Assembly: GCF_900129115.1 (NCBI RefSeq)
Contig: NZ_FQUR01000006.1
Span: 1-64,000 of the forward strand
Length of the DNA stretch: 64,000 nucleotides
From: Thermoanaerobacter uzonensis DSM 18761
GTDB taxonomy: Bacteria > Bacillota > Thermoanaerobacteria > Thermoanaerobacterales > Thermoanaerobacteraceae
Reading direction: 5' to 3'
The notes below the pieces were generated by a model. It ran no database searches and was not told where the DNA came from. It worked only from the letters and a program-made list of their open reading frames with translations. How positions within the stretch are numbered: position 1 is the stretch's first letter; each line of letters opens with the position of its first letter. The position numbers and the translations under genes are program-made. Below are positions 51,387 through 60,766 of this stretch, piece by piece.

Positions 51387-51423
51387 TTCTCCGTATGAGT
51401 TTTGGTTGAAAGAGGTGAAAGCT

Positions 51424-51633
51424 GTGAAACCGAATATACATCCTACCTATTATCATGATGCGGTTGTAAGGTGTGCATGTGGAAATACTTTTATAACAGG
51501 TTCTACAAAGAAAGAAATTAGAGTAGAAATATGCTCCAAATGCCATCCTTTCTTTACAGGCCAGCAGAAGATTGTAGATACAGGTGGAAGAGTCGAGAGA
51601 TTTAGAAAGAGATTTAATTTAGAAGAAAAATAA
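51424..51633 (+). CDS. rpmE: Ribosomal protein bL31, zinc form
   Basis: 69 aa from GTG 51424 behind AGAGGTG; the longer frame would add 22 residues not in bL31. [20 protein letters not shown] and [10 protein letters not shown] give the CxC...CxxC zinc site that marks the zinc-containing paralogue. Begins with the usual HP motif. Confidence 0.96.
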   Translation: MKPNIHPTYYHDAVVRCACGNTFITGSTKKEIRVEICSKCHPFFTGQQKIVDTGGRVERFRKRFNLEEK

Positions 51634-51638
51634 TTTGG

Positions 51639-51676
51639 GGGTTAGAGTGGTGAAGACTCTAACCTTTTGTTTTTAA
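51639..51676 (+). terminator. rpmE terminator
   Basis: GGTTAGAGT pairs with ACTCTAACC around GGTGAAG, followed by TTTTGTTTTT. Confidence 0.85.
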
Positions 51677-51702
51677 TTTGTCATTAAGAAAGGTGGTTTT
51701 CC

Positions 51703-52284
51703 ATGATATACGGTTCTTTGGATCATGGCTTTATAGAGGTTATAGTTGGTCCTATGTTTAGCGGTAAAAGTGAAGAACTAATAAGAAGGATTAAAAGGGC
51801 ACAGATTGCCAAACAAAAAGTACAAGTCTTTAAACCGGCTATTGACGATAGATATTCTATTGACAAAGTGGTATCTCACAATGGCACTAATATAAATGCT
51901 ATTAGTATAGTAAAGGCTTCTGAAATAATTGAGCTTTTAGAAGAAGACACAGAGGTTATCGCAATTGATGAAATTCAGTTTTTTGACCATTCGATTGTGG
52001 ATGTTGTAAGAGAAATTGCAGATCTAGGCAAAAGAGTCATTTGTGCTGGCTTAGATATGGACTTTAGGGGAGAACCTTTTGGCCCTACTCCTGATATAAT
52101 GGCAATTGCGGAGTCTGTAGATAAACTGACGGCTATATGTGTGAAATGTGGCAATCCTGCTACTCGCACTCAAAGGCTTATCAATGGGAAACCTGCAAAA
52201 TACGATGACCCAATCATTTTAGTAGGGGCCCAAGAAACCTATGAAGCAAGGTGCCGAAAATGCCATGAAGTTCCTCGTACATAG
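51703..52284 (+). CDS. tdk: Thymidine kinase
   Basis: 193 aa. Type II thymidine kinase: [19 protein letters not shown] (P loop), AIDEIQFFD, the lasso loop with [13 protein letters not shown], and the zinc-binding [13 protein letters not shown] and CRKCHE. Salvages thymidine to dTMP. AAAGGTGG ribosome site. Confidence 0.95.
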   Translation: MIYGSLDHGFIEVIVGPMFSGKSEELIRRIKRAQIAKQKVQVFKPAIDDRYSIDKVVSHNGTNINAISIVKASEIIELLEEDTEVIAIDEIQFFDHSIVDVVREIADLGKRVICAGLDMDFRGEPFGPTPDIMAIAESVDKLTAICVKCGNPATRTQRLINGKPAKYDDPIILVGAQETYEARCRKCHEVPRT

Positions 52285-52299
52285 AAAAGAGGTGTAAAG

Positions 52300-53226
52300 A
52301 TGAAGAAAACCGATATAGGTGGTCAAGCAGTAATTGAAGGAGTTATGATGAGAGGACACAATAGTGTAGCGACAGCTGTGCGTAAAGGAGATGAAATAAT
52401 TATAAAGAAAGAGTATGTAAAACCCTTGACTAAAAGGAATAAATTTTTTTCATTGCCTTTTATAAGAGGTACTTTTGCTCTTTTTGATTCTCTTATCATA
52501 GGTATAAAAAGCCTTACTTATTCTGCAGAACTTTTTGAAGAAGAAGACGAAGAAAATATTTCAAAATTTGATTCATTTTTACAAAAAATTTTTGGAGATA
52601 AGTTAGATGATGTTTTGATGTATTTTTCTGTCGCAATATCTTTAATTTTATCGATTATCATATTTTTTATTGGGCCGACATATGTAGCCGATTATATCAA
52701 ATTATTTACAAAAAATACTGTAGTTATAAATTTTGTCGAAGGATTGTTAAGAGTTGCTATTTTTATTTTGTATCTTGTATTAATATCACAGATGAAAGAT
52801 ATAAGAAGAATATTCGAATATCATGGGGCAGAGCATAAAGCTATTCATTGCCTTGAGCATGAAGAGGATTTGACAGTGGAAAATGCTCGCAAATATACTA
52901 CTTTACATCCTCGATGTGGGACAAATTTCCTCTTCATAGTCATGATTGTCTCTATAATAGTTTTTTCTTTTTTAAAATGGCCTACTCTTTATATAAGGAT
53001 ACTTAGTAGAATTCTTTTGCTTCCCGTAGTTGCTGGTATATCTTATGAAATAATAAAATTAGCAGGGCGAAGTGACAATAAAATAATAACGATTTTTGTA
53101 TATCCTGGTTTGCTATTACAAAAGCTTACCACAAAGGAACCTGATGACAGTCAATTAGAAGTTGCTATTGCATCACTAAAAAGTGTTTTGGAAGACGAGG
53201 GAGGACAGGAGTTTGAAAGTATATGA
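52300..53226 (+). CDS. DUF1385 membrane protein (YqhQ family)
   Basis: 308 aa. N-terminal GGQAVIEGVMMRGHNSVATAV is the DUF1385 signature; a central motif EYHGAEHKAIHCLEHEEDLT and HPRCGTNFLFIVMIVS, with His, Cys and Glu that may bind metal. Four to five membrane helices. In clostridia it is regularly found between tdk or rpmE and prmC. Function unknown. It ends 14 nt after the start of prmC. Confidence 0.87.
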   Translation: MKKTDIGGQAVIEGVMMRGHNSVATAVRKGDEIIIKKEYVKPLTKRNKFFSLPFIRGTFALFDSLIIGIKSLTYSAELFEEEDEENISKFDSFLQKIFGDKLDDVLMYFSVAISLILSIIIFFIGPTYVADYIKLFTKNTVVINFVEGLLRVAIFILYLVLISQMKDIRRIFEYHGAEHKAIHCLEHEEDLTVENARKYTTLHPRCGTNFLFIVMIVSIIVFSFLKWPTLYIRILSRILLLPVVAGISYEIIKLAGRSDNKIITIFVYPGLLLQKLTTKEPDDSQLEVAIASLKSVLEDEGGQEFESI

Positions 53227-54052
53227 GGTTATAAATTTGGGAGCAAAAGAACTTCAAGGCATTGGCGAAAATCCTAAACTTGAAGCGGAACTGCTCCTTG
53301 CTTACTGTTTAGGGGTAGATAGGATAAATCTAATAATTAAAAGAGAAGATGAAGTGGAGGAAGGGGAATTAGCAAAGTTTTTAGGACTTTTAAATATGAG
53401 AAAATCTCACATTCCTTATCAGTACCTTGTAAAAAAGCAGCATTTTATGGGACTAGAGTTTTTTGTAGATGAGAACGTGTTAATTCCTAGGCCAGAGACA
53501 GAGATTCTTGTAGAAGAAGTGTTAAAAAGGGTGGAAAGAGGAAATGTAATTTTGGATATAGGTACTGGTAGCGGTGCTATAGCTGTAAGCATATCTAAAT
53601 ATTTTGCAGATTGTACTGTGTACGCAGTTGACATCAGCAAAAAAGCTATTGAAGTTGCAAAGTACAATGCTGAAAAGCAAGGAGTTTTAGATAGGATATT
53701 CTTTATAGAAAGTGACCTCTTTCGTAATCTTCCGCCAAATTTAAAGTTTGACTTTATTGTGTCAAACCCTCCCTACATTAAAAGAAATGAAATTGAGCTA
53801 CTGCAGGAAGAAGTGAAAAAAGAGCCTATTGTCGCGTTAGATGGAGGAGAAGACGGACTTTTCTTCTACAGAAAAATTATAAAAGAAGCTCCTTTTTATA
53901 TGAAATCAGGCGGGAAAATTGGATTTGAAATAGGATATGGCCAAAAAGGAGAAATAACTAATTTTTTAGAAAAAGGTGGATTTAAGGATATAGAAATAAT
54001 TAAAGATTTGGCGGGTATTGACAGAGTGATAATAGCGAAGTATAAGTTATAG
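53213..54052 (+). CDS. prmC: Peptide chain release factor N5-glutamine methyltransferase
   Basis: 279 aa from TTG 53213, which follows GGAGG by 8 nt; the longer frame is within yqhQ. N-terminal helical domain KLEAELLLAYCLG, then LIPRPETEILVEEVL, SAM motif VILDIGTGSGAIAVSISKYF and catalytic VSNPPYIKRNE (NPPY). Methylates the glutamine of the GGQ motif of release factors; prfA follows 48 nt downstream. Confidence 0.95.
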   Translation: MKVYEVINLGAKELQGIGENPKLEAELLLAYCLGVDRINLIIKREDEVEEGELAKFLGLLNMRKSHIPYQYLVKKQHFMGLEFFVDENVLIPRPETEILVEEVLKRVERGNVILDIGTGSGAIAVSISKYFADCTVYAVDISKKAIEVAKYNAEKQGVLDRIFFIESDLFRNLPPNLKFDFIVSNPPYIKRNEIELLQEEVKKEPIVALDGGEDGLFFYRKIIKEAPFYMKSGGKIGFEIGYGQKGEITNFLEKGGFKDIEIIKDLAGIDRVIIAKYKL

Positions 54053-54100
54053 TTTTCACAACAGATAATATGTGGTATAATCAATCTTTGAGGTGAGATA

Positions 54101-55171
54101 ATGATTGATAAATTGCAAGCAATAGAAGATAGATACGTAGAATTAAGCCAAAAAATAAGTGACCCTAATATTATTTCAAATGTAAATGAATGGAGAAAGT
54201 ATGTAAAAGAGCATGCGGCTATTGAAGATATTGTGCTAAAATACAGAGAATACAAAAAAGTTTTGGAAGATATAGAGGCTACAAAAGAGTTGTTGTCTTC
54301 AAATGATGAAGAGCTTAAAGAGATGGCAGAGGAAGAACTTTCTCAATTAGAAGAAAAAAAAGAAAAATTATTAGAGGAGATAAAAATTCTTTTAATACCA
54401 AAAGACCCAAATGATGAGAAAAACGTCATAATGGAGATTAGGGCAGGAGCAGGAGGAGAAGAGGCAGCTCTTTTTGCCCATGACCTTTTTAGAATGTATT
54501 CCATGTATGCAGAGAAAAAAGGTTGGAAAGTAGAAATAATGAGCTCCAATGAAACAGATATAGGAGGATTTAAAGAAGTAATTTTAAATATTTCTGGGAA
54601 AGGAGCTTACAGCAGGTTAAAATACGAAAGTGGCGTTCATAGGGTTCAAAGGGTTCCAACCACTGAAGCTGGAGGAAGAATACACACTTCTACCGCTACG
54701 GTGGCAGTTTTGCCTGAAGTCGAGGAAGTTGATATAGAGATAAATCCAAATGATATAAAGATAGATGTATTTAGGTCAGGGGGTCATGGAGGACAGAGTG
54801 TAAATACGACTGATTCCGCAGTCAGAGTTACCCATATTCCAACAGGAATTGTCGTAACTTGCCAAGATGAAAGGTCACAGATTCAAAATAGAGAAAGAGC
54901 TCTTAAAATTTTGCGAGCAAAGCTTTATGAAATGGCTCTAGAAGAACAACAAAGAGAAATTGCTGAGACACGGAAATCCCAAGTAGGTACTGGGGAAAGA
55001 AGCGAGAGGATAAGAACTTACAATTTTCCACAAGGTAGAGTCACTGACCACAGAATAGGTTTAACTTTATATAGATTACAGGAAGTTCTTAATGGGGACT
55101 TGGATGAAATTATAGAGGCTTTAATTTTAAATGACCAGGCGGAAAAACTCAAGAATATGAATCTAAATTAA
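54101..55171 (+). CDS. prfA: Peptide chain release factor 1
   Basis: 356 aa. The stop-codon-reading tripeptide region is [14 protein letters not shown], with PTT in place of the common PAT or PVT. Catalytic [17 protein letters not shown]. Recognises UAA and UAG. AGGTGA ribosome site. The terminator after it holds repeat copy 6. Confidence 0.96.
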   Translation: MIDKLQAIEDRYVELSQKISDPNIISNVNEWRKYVKEHAAIEDIVLKYREYKKVLEDIEATKELLSSNDEELKEMAEEELSQLEEKKEKLLEEIKILLIPKDPNDEKNVIMEIRAGAGGEEAALFAHDLFRMYSMYAEKKGWKVEIMSSNETDIGGFKEVILNISGKGAYSRLKYESGVHRVQRVPTTEAGGRIHTSTATVAVLPEVEEVDIEINPNDIKIDVFRSGGHGGQSVNTTDSAVRVTHIPTGIVVTCQDERSQIQNRERALKILRAKLYEMALEEQQREIAETRKSQVGTGERSERIRTYNFPQGRVTDHRIGLTLYRLQEVLNGDLDEIIEALILNDQAEKLKNMNLN

Positions 55172-55191
55172 AGGAACAGGGAAACCTGTTC

Positions 55192-55456
55192 CAGTTTGTT
55201 GACAAAGTAAAAAATATTCAAAAGGAGATATTTTGTATCGTCGCTCCGATGTTCCAAAGCGACAAAACTAAAACTCGACCTTCAGGTTCCGGCAGGGTAC
55301 CCTGTCAGGTGGCCTCCATGCCTTAAGGTGCCCGCCTCCGCCTTCCTTGGCTTCAGCCCTGCCTCCACCCTCGGTCTTGTTAAGTTTTGTTGCCGCTTTG
55401 TCACAAGTCACTCCTTATACAAAATATCTCCTTTGCGAAAGTTTGTCTACAGTCTG
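55192..55456 (-). mobile_element. Terminator-inserted palindromic element, copy 6 (rearranged core)
   Basis: 265 bp, orientation opposite to the majority. Flanked by an exact 18-bp direct repeat (55174-55191 and 55457-55474) that is the complete prfA terminator hairpin: arms GAACAGG / CCTGTTC, loop GAAA. The right copy has TTTTTT. In its centre, between TACCCTG and the CATGCCTTAAGGTG stretch, the sequence differs from all other copies (TCAGGTGGCCTC replaces the CGGGCACAATCGGCAT-type helix), so the inner arm was rebuilt or gene-converted. Confidence 0.88.
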
Positions 55457-55482
55457 GAACAGGGAAACCTGTTCTTTTTTAT
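55457..55482 (+). terminator. prfA terminator, copy with T tract
   Basis: Second copy of the 18-bp hairpin (GAACAGG / CCTGTTC) followed by TTTTTT. Termination of prfA after the element is expected here. Confidence 0.75.
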
Positions 55483-55544
55483 TCCTTAAAGGGATATGAA
55501 GTGTGTATTATCAAAAAATATAGGTATAATTAAAATTTTTGTGC

Positions 55545-55573
55545 TTGACTAAATAATCGTTATAAATTATAAT
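55545..55573 (+). promoter_or_regulatory. Sigma-A-type promoter of the ZIP gene leader
   Basis: TTGACT, 17-nt spacer, TATAAT. Predicted start near 55580, about 205 nt before the ZIP start codon. Confidence 0.7.
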
Positions 55574-55579
55574 TATAAA

Positions 55580-55718
55580 AAAACACTTTATTAAGTTAAA
55601 CTAAGAAATAGCAGTATGTGACAAAATACATACAATTTAATATTGCCCCCCAGCTGTCCTCTATAGAGGACGCTTTATTCGCTCGATGGTCCTCCTACCT
55701 TCGAGCGAATTTTTTTGT
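55580..55718 (+). ncRNA. Terminated leader or small RNA upstream of the ZIP transporter
   Basis: Between the promoter and the ZIP gene an intrinsic terminator is at 55677-55717: ATTCGCTCGA / TCGAGCGAAT with a 14-nt loop and at least seven T. Before it, GTCCTC (55656-55661) pairs with GAGGAC (55666-55671), and a second GTCCTC (55689-55694) lies in the terminator loop, so GAGGAC has two possible partners. This looks like a regulated attenuator or a small RNA of about 140 nt. No known riboswitch class was recognised. Confidence 0.55.
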
Positions 55719-55785
55719 GCTAAGCATAACTTCAATAATGATTTAATACATTTGAAGTAGATTTAAAAATTAAGGGGATGTTTTT

Positions 55786-56505
55786 ATGTATGTCTTCAAT
55801 GCGATGATAATAGGCTCTTTGGTCGGAATAATCGGTACGGGAATGGGAGGAGCTGCGACTTATTTTTTAAAAAAACCTTCTAATAGATTTTTTAGTGGAA
55901 TTATGGGCACTGCTGCAGGTTTAATGCTTTCTATTGTTGTTTTTGACCTTTTGCCTCACGCTTTTGATATAGCAGGTCTTACATTGGGGACAGTTGGGAT
56001 ATTAATAGGAGCTCTTTTGATTTCTTTTTTTGACATGATGATAGAAAATATGGATATTACTGGAGGATTCATAAAAGAAGGTGTATTATTAGGAATTGCA
56101 ATTGCTTTACATAATTTTCCTGAAGGACTTGCGGTGGGCTCTGGCTTTATGGTATCTCAGTCATTAGGTATTAACATCGCGTTGGTTATTGCTTTGCACG
56201 ATTTTCCTGAGGGTTTAGCAATGGCAACGCCATTTTCTGCAGGCGGCATACCTCCTTACAAAAATGTAATATACACCGTATTAGCTGGGATTCCTACAGG
56301 AATAGGGGCTTTAATTGGAGTTTTGACGGGTGGTATATCCCCTTATTTTATTGGATTAAATTTGGGTATAGCAGGAGGAGCAATGCTTTATGTAACCTGT
56401 GGCGATGTAATTCCTGAGGCCAGAAATATTTACAAAGGGAAAATTTCTATTTTGGGGATGATATTAGGTTTTATAGGTGGTATAATAATAACAAAGTATT
56501 TGTAA
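55786..56505 (+). CDS. ZIP-family divalent metal transporter
   Basis: 239 aa, about eight membrane helices. Metal-site motifs in helices 4 and 5: LHNFPEGLAVGSGF and LHDFPEGLAMATPF. Imports zinc or a related ion (ZupT/GufA-like). The leader with its terminator suggests transcriptional attenuation. AAGGGGATG at the ribosome site. Confidence 0.9.
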   Translation: MYVFNAMIIGSLVGIIGTGMGGAATYFLKKPSNRFFSGIMGTAAGLMLSIVVFDLLPHAFDIAGLTLGTVGILIGALLISFFDMMIENMDITGGFIKEGVLLGIAIALHNFPEGLAVGSGFMVSQSLGINIALVIALHDFPEGLAMATPFSAGGIPPYKNVIYTVLAGIPTGIGALIGVLTGGISPYFIGLNLGIAGGAMLYVTCGDVIPEARNIYKGKISILGMILGFIGGIIITKYL

Positions 56506-56532
56506 GTTTTGTTTATGCAAGGAGTGCCTTAA

Positions 56533-57597
56533 ATGACAAAAATAGTACGCATTAATAAAAATAATCCAGAAATTGATCTTATTGATTTTGCAGCAAAAGT
56601 GATAAAAGGAGGAGGACTTGTAGCTTTTCCTACAGAGACAGTTTATGGAATTGGAGCTAATTCTTTTAATGAAGAGGCTGTAAAAAAGATATTCATAGCA
56701 AAGGGAAGGCCTCAAGATAACCCTCTTATTGTTCATATCGCAGAACTAGAGCAGATTTATGACCTTGTGGAAGAAGTACCTCAAAAGGCTAAAACTCTTA
56801 TGAAGAGATTTTGGCCAGGCCCTTTAACACTTATTTTTAAAAAATCAGAAAAAGTACCCTATGTTAATACGGCTGGCATGGATACTGTAGCTATAAGGAT
56901 GCCTTCAAATCCGATTGCTCATCTTTTAATCAAAAGGGCAGAAGTACCTATATCTGCTCCCAGCGCTAATGTTTCAGGTAAGCCTAGTCCTACTGATGCT
57001 TCTCACGTTATTGAAGATTTGTATGGAAAAGTAGATGTAATAATAGATGGAGGAAAATGTGATGTTGGCGTAGAATCTACTGTTTTGGATTTGACAGAAA
57101 AGGTGCCGGTCATTTTAAGACCGGGAGCAGTTACTTTGGAGATGCTTAAAGAAGTGATAGGAAATGTTGAAATGGATCCTTCACTTTTAAAAAAGCCAAA
57201 GGAAGATTTAAAGCCTAAGTCTCCTGGCATGAAGTACAAGCATTATTCTCCTAACGCGGAGGTTTATATAGTAAAAGGAGACCTTGAGAAAGTTGTAAAA
57301 AAAATTCAAGAATTGACAGAAGAACAATTGAAATATGGTAAAAAAGTTGGTATAATGGCAACGGTACAAACTTCGACACAATATGAAAAAGGAGAAATTA
57401 TTGTCGTAGGGGATAGAAATAGACCAGAGACGATAGCGAAGAATCTTTTTGCAGTCTTACGACAATTTGACAAAAAGGGAGTAGATGTCATTTTTGCTGA
57501 AAATTTTGAATATGACAATATTGGACTTGCTATTATGAACAGATTGGAAAAAGCTGCCGGTTATAAAGAAATAAGTGCTGAAGGAGAATTGCCATGA
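56533..57597 (+). CDS. Threonylcarbamoyl-AMP synthase, Sua5 type
   Basis: 354 aa. N-terminal YrdC domain (about 1-205): GGGLVAFPTETVYGIGANSF, SAPSANVSGKPSPTDASHV, and ILRPGAVTLEMLKEV. C-terminal Sua5 domain after a SPGMKYKHYSP linker. Makes threonylcarbamoyl-AMP for the t6A modification of ANN-decoding tRNAs. The stop overlaps the next start. Confidence 0.94.
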   Translation: MTKIVRINKNNPEIDLIDFAAKVIKGGGLVAFPTETVYGIGANSFNEEAVKKIFIAKGRPQDNPLIVHIAELEQIYDLVEEVPQKAKTLMKRFWPGPLTLIFKKSEKVPYVNTAGMDTVAIRMPSNPIAHLLIKRAEVPISAPSANVSGKPSPTDASHVIEDLYGKVDVIIDGGKCDVGVESTVLDLTEKVPVILRPGAVTLEMLKEVIGNVEMDPSLLKKPKEDLKPKSPGMKYKHYSPNAEVYIVKGDLEKVVKKIQELTEEQLKYGKKVGIMATVQTSTQYEKGEIIVVGDRNRPETIAKNLFAVLRQFDKKGVDVIFAENFEYDNIGLAIMNRLEKAAGYKEISAEGELP

Positions 57598-58502
57598 AAG
57601 TATTATTTGTGTGCACTGGGAATACTTGTAGAAGCCCTATGGCAGAGGGACTTTTTAATGACAAAGCGAAAGCCTTAAATAAGGACTTTGAAGCAAAATC
57701 TGCAGGAGTTTTTGCGTCGGAAGGTTTTCCTGCCTCACAAGAAGCGATAGAAGTATTAAGACAAGATTACAGTATAGATATTTCAAACCATAGGTCAAAA
57801 AATTTAAGACGTCAAGATTTAGAAGAAGCGGATTTAATTTTAACTATGTCAAATTCTCATAAACAGAGTATACTTTTTAAGTACCCAGAATATTCCAATA
57901 AAGTTTTTACTATAAGAGAATTTGTAGGGCTAGAGGGAGAGGTTGAGGACCCTTATGGTATGCCGATAGAAGTGTATAGACAAACGGCTCGCGAATTAGA
58001 CAATTTAATTTCAAAGATTATAACCAAAATTTCAGAAGAAAGGATGGTAAAAACGATGATTGCATTAGGAGCTGACCATGGTGGCTACGAACTTAAAGAA
58101 GCTATAAAAAAATATTTAGATGAAAGAGGAATAGCCTATAAAGATTTTGGAACTTTTAGTACTGAATCTGTTGATTATCCAGATTATGCCCTCAAAGTAG
58201 CGGAGGCTGTTGCATCTCATGAGTGCAGTGAGGGAATTTTAGTCTGTGGGACAGGCATTGGTATGTCGATAGCAGCAAATAAAGTACCAGGAATTAGAGC
58301 TGCTCATGCAGAAGATGTTTTTTCAGCAAAAGCCGCTAAGGAACACAACAATGCTAATATTTTGTGCTTGGGAGGACGCATTACAGGACCAGGACTTGCT
58401 GTGATGATGGTGGAAGAATGGTTAAATGCAACTTTCCAAGGAGGACGTCATCAGAAAAGGATTGATAAAATAGCGGAAATTGAGAAAAAGTATAGCAAAT
58501 GA
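57594..58502 (+). CDS. Fusion of low-molecular-weight phosphatase (YwlE-like) and ribose-5-phosphate isomerase B
   Basis: 302 aa in one uninterrupted frame. N-terminal part (about 1-150) is a low-molecular-weight phosphatase: VCTGNTCRSPMAEGLF (CxxxxxR loop) and EDPYGMP (general acid). Residues about 153-302 are RpiB: MIALGADHGGYELKEAI, CGTGIGMSIAANKVPGIRAA, GGRITGPGLA. The Bacillus order ywlE-ywlF (rpiB) is the separate version. An internal ATG at 58055 with AGGA upstream could give RpiB alone. YwlE dephosphorylates protein arginine in Bacillus; RpiB acts in the pentose phosphate pathway. Confidence 0.87.
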   Translation: MKVLFVCTGNTCRSPMAEGLFNDKAKALNKDFEAKSAGVFASEGFPASQEAIEVLRQDYSIDISNHRSKNLRRQDLEEADLILTMSNSHKQSILFKYPEYSNKVFTIREFVGLEGEVEDPYGMPIEVYRQTARELDNLISKIITKISEERMVKTMIALGADHGGYELKEAIKKYLDERGIAYKDFGTFSTESVDYPDYALKVAEAVASHECSEGILVCGTGIGMSIAANKVPGIRAAHAEDVFSAKAAKEHNNANILCLGGRITGPGLAVMMVEEWLNATFQGGRHQKRIDKIAEIEKKYSK

Positions 58503-58550
58503 TTTAATTTTTAATAGGAAAGAAATTTTTAAACTTACAGGAGGTAGAAA

Positions 58551-59183
58551 ATGTATAAAAATGTATTTGTCATTGACCATCCGCTTATTCAGCATAAAAT
58601 AAGCCTAATACGTGATGAAAATACAGGTTCTAAAGAATTTAGAGAATTAGTAGAAGAAATTGCTATGCTTATGGCATATGAGGTAACAAGAGATTTGCCT
58701 CTTGAAGAGATAGAGGTAAAAACTCCAGTGGCAGTGGCAAAGACAAAAGTGATTGCAGGGAAAAAATTAGGAATAATCCCTATATTAAGGGCAGGACTTG
58801 GCATGGTGGATGGAATGTTAAAACTCATTCCAGCTGCTAAAGTAGGACATATAGGAATTTACAGGAACCCTGAAACTTTAAAACCTGTAGAATATTACTG
58901 TAAACTGCCTTCCGACATAGCAGAAAGAGACCTCATTGTGGTAGATCCAATGCTTGCAACAGGAGGTTCTGCTTGTGCTGCTATACATTATCTCAAAGAA
59001 AGAGGCGCACAAAATATAAAATTGGTGAATTTAATAGCTGCTCCAGAAGGGATTGAGGCAGTTCACAGAGACCATCCAGAGGTTCCAATTTACGTAGCCA
59101 GCATAGACCAAGGTTTAAATGAACATGGTTATATCGTACCGGGTTTGGGAGATGCAGGAGATAGACTTTTCGGCACAAAGTGA
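58551..59183 (+). CDS. upp: Uracil phosphoribosyltransferase
   Basis: 210 aa. [21 protein letters not shown] at the N-terminus (shown in part), [31 protein letters not shown] (PRPP loop), and [15 protein letters not shown] at the end. Salvages uracil to UMP. AGGAGGTAG ribosome site. Next to the fusion protein, as in Bacillus. Confidence 0.96.
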   Translation: MYKNVFVIDHPLIQHKISLIRDENTGSKEFRELVEEIAMLMAYEVTRDLPLEEIEVKTPVAVAKTKVIAGKKLGIIPILRAGLGMVDGMLKLIPAAKVGHIGIYRNPETLKPVEYYCKLPSDIAERDLIVVDPMLATGGSACAAIHYLKERGAQNIKLVNLIAAPEGIEAVHRDHPEVPIYVASIDQGLNEHGYIVPGLGDAGDRLFGTK

Positions 59184-59200
59184 TAGCGAGGGATGTGCAA

Positions 59201-59644
59201 ATGAGACCCTCATGGGATGAATATTTTATGCAAATTGTAGATGTTGTAAAAACTCGCTCTACTTGTCTTAGAAGACAAGTAGGGGCTATTTTGGTGGTGG
59301 ACAAACACATAATTTCAACAGGATATAATGGTCCTCCTACAGGGCTTGCCCATTGTGAAGAGACAGGCTGTTTGAGGGAGCAATTAGGAATACCGTCGGG
59401 AGAAAGGCCAGAACTTTGCAGAGGAGTACATGCAGAGCAAAATGCGATTATACAAGCAGCGTTACATGGGGTAAGTACTAAAGGAGCTACTCTCTATGTG
59501 AGTGCTAGTCCTTGCGTCATATGCGCTAAAATGCTAATCAATGCAGGAATCAAGCGGATTGTATATGAAGAGGAGTATCCCGATGAATTAGCTTTTAAAC
59601 TTTTAAAGGAAGCGAATGTTGACTTAGTAAAAATTGAGAGATAA
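59201..59644 (+). CDS. dCMP deaminase / ComEB-like cytidine deaminase family protein
   Basis: 147 aa. Start ATG 59201 with GAGGG 8 nt upstream; the longer GTG frame overlaps upp. Catalytic zinc motif [15 protein letters not shown] (HAE) and [10 protein letters not shown] (PCxxC). A second cysteine set, [13 protein letters not shown], is typical of dCMP deaminases. Converts dCMP to dUMP. Confidence 0.92.
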   Translation: MRPSWDEYFMQIVDVVKTRSTCLRRQVGAILVVDKHIISTGYNGPPTGLAHCEETGCLREQLGIPSGERPELCRGVHAEQNAIIQAALHGVSTKGATLYVSASPCVICAKMLINAGIKRIVYEEEYPDELAFKLLKEANVDLVKIER

Positions 59645-59701
59645 AATACTATTGATATAAATCAAAAGAATATATAGTGAACTCCAAAGGAGTGTTAAAA
59701 A

Positions 59702-60742
59702 ATGAAGGTATACCTTCTATCTTTTATGGTAGCTTTTATAGTGTCACTTATTGCTACTCCAATAGCGAAAAAATTGGCTTTTGCGATTGGAGCTATTGAT
59801 ATACCTAATGATGAAAGACGCATACATACAAAACCTGTTCCTAGATTAGGCGGATTGGCTATATTTTTTGGCACTATAATGAGCATGTTGCTATTTTTGT
59901 CTAAAACCCATGAAACCATTGGTATAGTGGCAGGGGCAACCATAATTGTAGTATTGGGATTGTTTGACGATAAGTACAGTCTCAGTGCAAAAGTTAAACT
60001 TTTAGGACAATTGGGAGCAGCCGTAGTGCTAATAATAAGTGGAGTGAGAATAGATTGGCTATCTAATCCTTTTGGAGATGGAATGATATATCTAAAAAGC
60101 TGGGTGGCTATTCCTCTTACGCTCTTTTGGGTAGTAGGTATTACGAATACTATGAATCTCATCGACGGTCTTGATGGACTGGCAGCAGGGATAGCAGTCA
60201 TATCATCAGGTTCTCTATTTATAGTTTCGCTTTTAAATGGCAGATTTGCAACTGCTGTTATTTCAATCGCTATTGCGGGTGCTGCTTTAGGCTTTTTGCC
60301 TTACAATTTTAATCCTGCAAAAATTTTTATGGGAGATACAGGGTCTATGTTTTTAGGATTTGTGCTGGCGGCTATATCAATACAGGGAGCGGTAAAATCA
60401 GCAGCGGCAATTGCTATAGCGGTGCCAATCCTTGCGTTAGGTGTTCCTATATTTGATACCACGTTTGCGATTGTAAGAAGACTAAAAAACGGTAAGCCAA
60501 TTATGGAGGCAGATAAAGGACATTTGCACCACAGGCTTTTAGAAAAAGGCCTTACACAAAGACAGGTCGTGCTTATAATGTACGGCGTAAGTTTATTGCT
60601 GGGAATAAGTGCCATATTAATATCTTCCAGTAATGAAACAAAAGGTTTAATTATTTTTCTAATATCAATTTTGTTTGTAATGTGGGGTGCAGATAGACTT
60701 GGACTTTTAGAAAGACAAAAAAAAGGTACACAGGTCCGTTGA
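59702..60742 (+). CDS. Undecaprenyl-phosphate GlcNAc-1-phosphate transferase (WecA/TagO)
   Basis: 346 aa, ten to eleven membrane helices. MraY/WecA family motifs: IGAIDIPNDERRIHTKPVPR, GLFDDKYSLS (DD), TNTMNLIDGLDGLAAG, FMGDTGSMFLG and HLHHRLLEKG. Starts the lipid-linked sugar of teichoic or other wall polymers. Next gene makes UDP-ManNAc, which points to a ManNAc-containing polymer. Confidence 0.92.
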   Translation: MKVYLLSFMVAFIVSLIATPIAKKLAFAIGAIDIPNDERRIHTKPVPRLGGLAIFFGTIMSMLLFLSKTHETIGIVAGATIIVVLGLFDDKYSLSAKVKLLGQLGAAVVLIISGVRIDWLSNPFGDGMIYLKSWVAIPLTLFWVVGITNTMNLIDGLDGLAAGIAVISSGSLFIVSLLNGRFATAVISIAIAGAALGFLPYNFNPAKIFMGDTGSMFLGFVLAAISIQGAVKSAAAIAIAVPILALGVPIFDTTFAIVRRLKNGKPIMEADKGHLHHRLLEKGLTQRQVVLIMYGVSLLLGISAILISSSNETKGLIIFLISILFVMWGADRLGLLERQKKGTQVR

Positions 60743-60766
60743 CCATATATTAAGGAGTGTAAAATT

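Noticed and set aside
55580-55718. Known riboswitch class (for example yybP-ykoY or NiCo) before the ZIP gene
   Set aside because: Their conserved loops were not found. Only an attenuator-like layout is supported.
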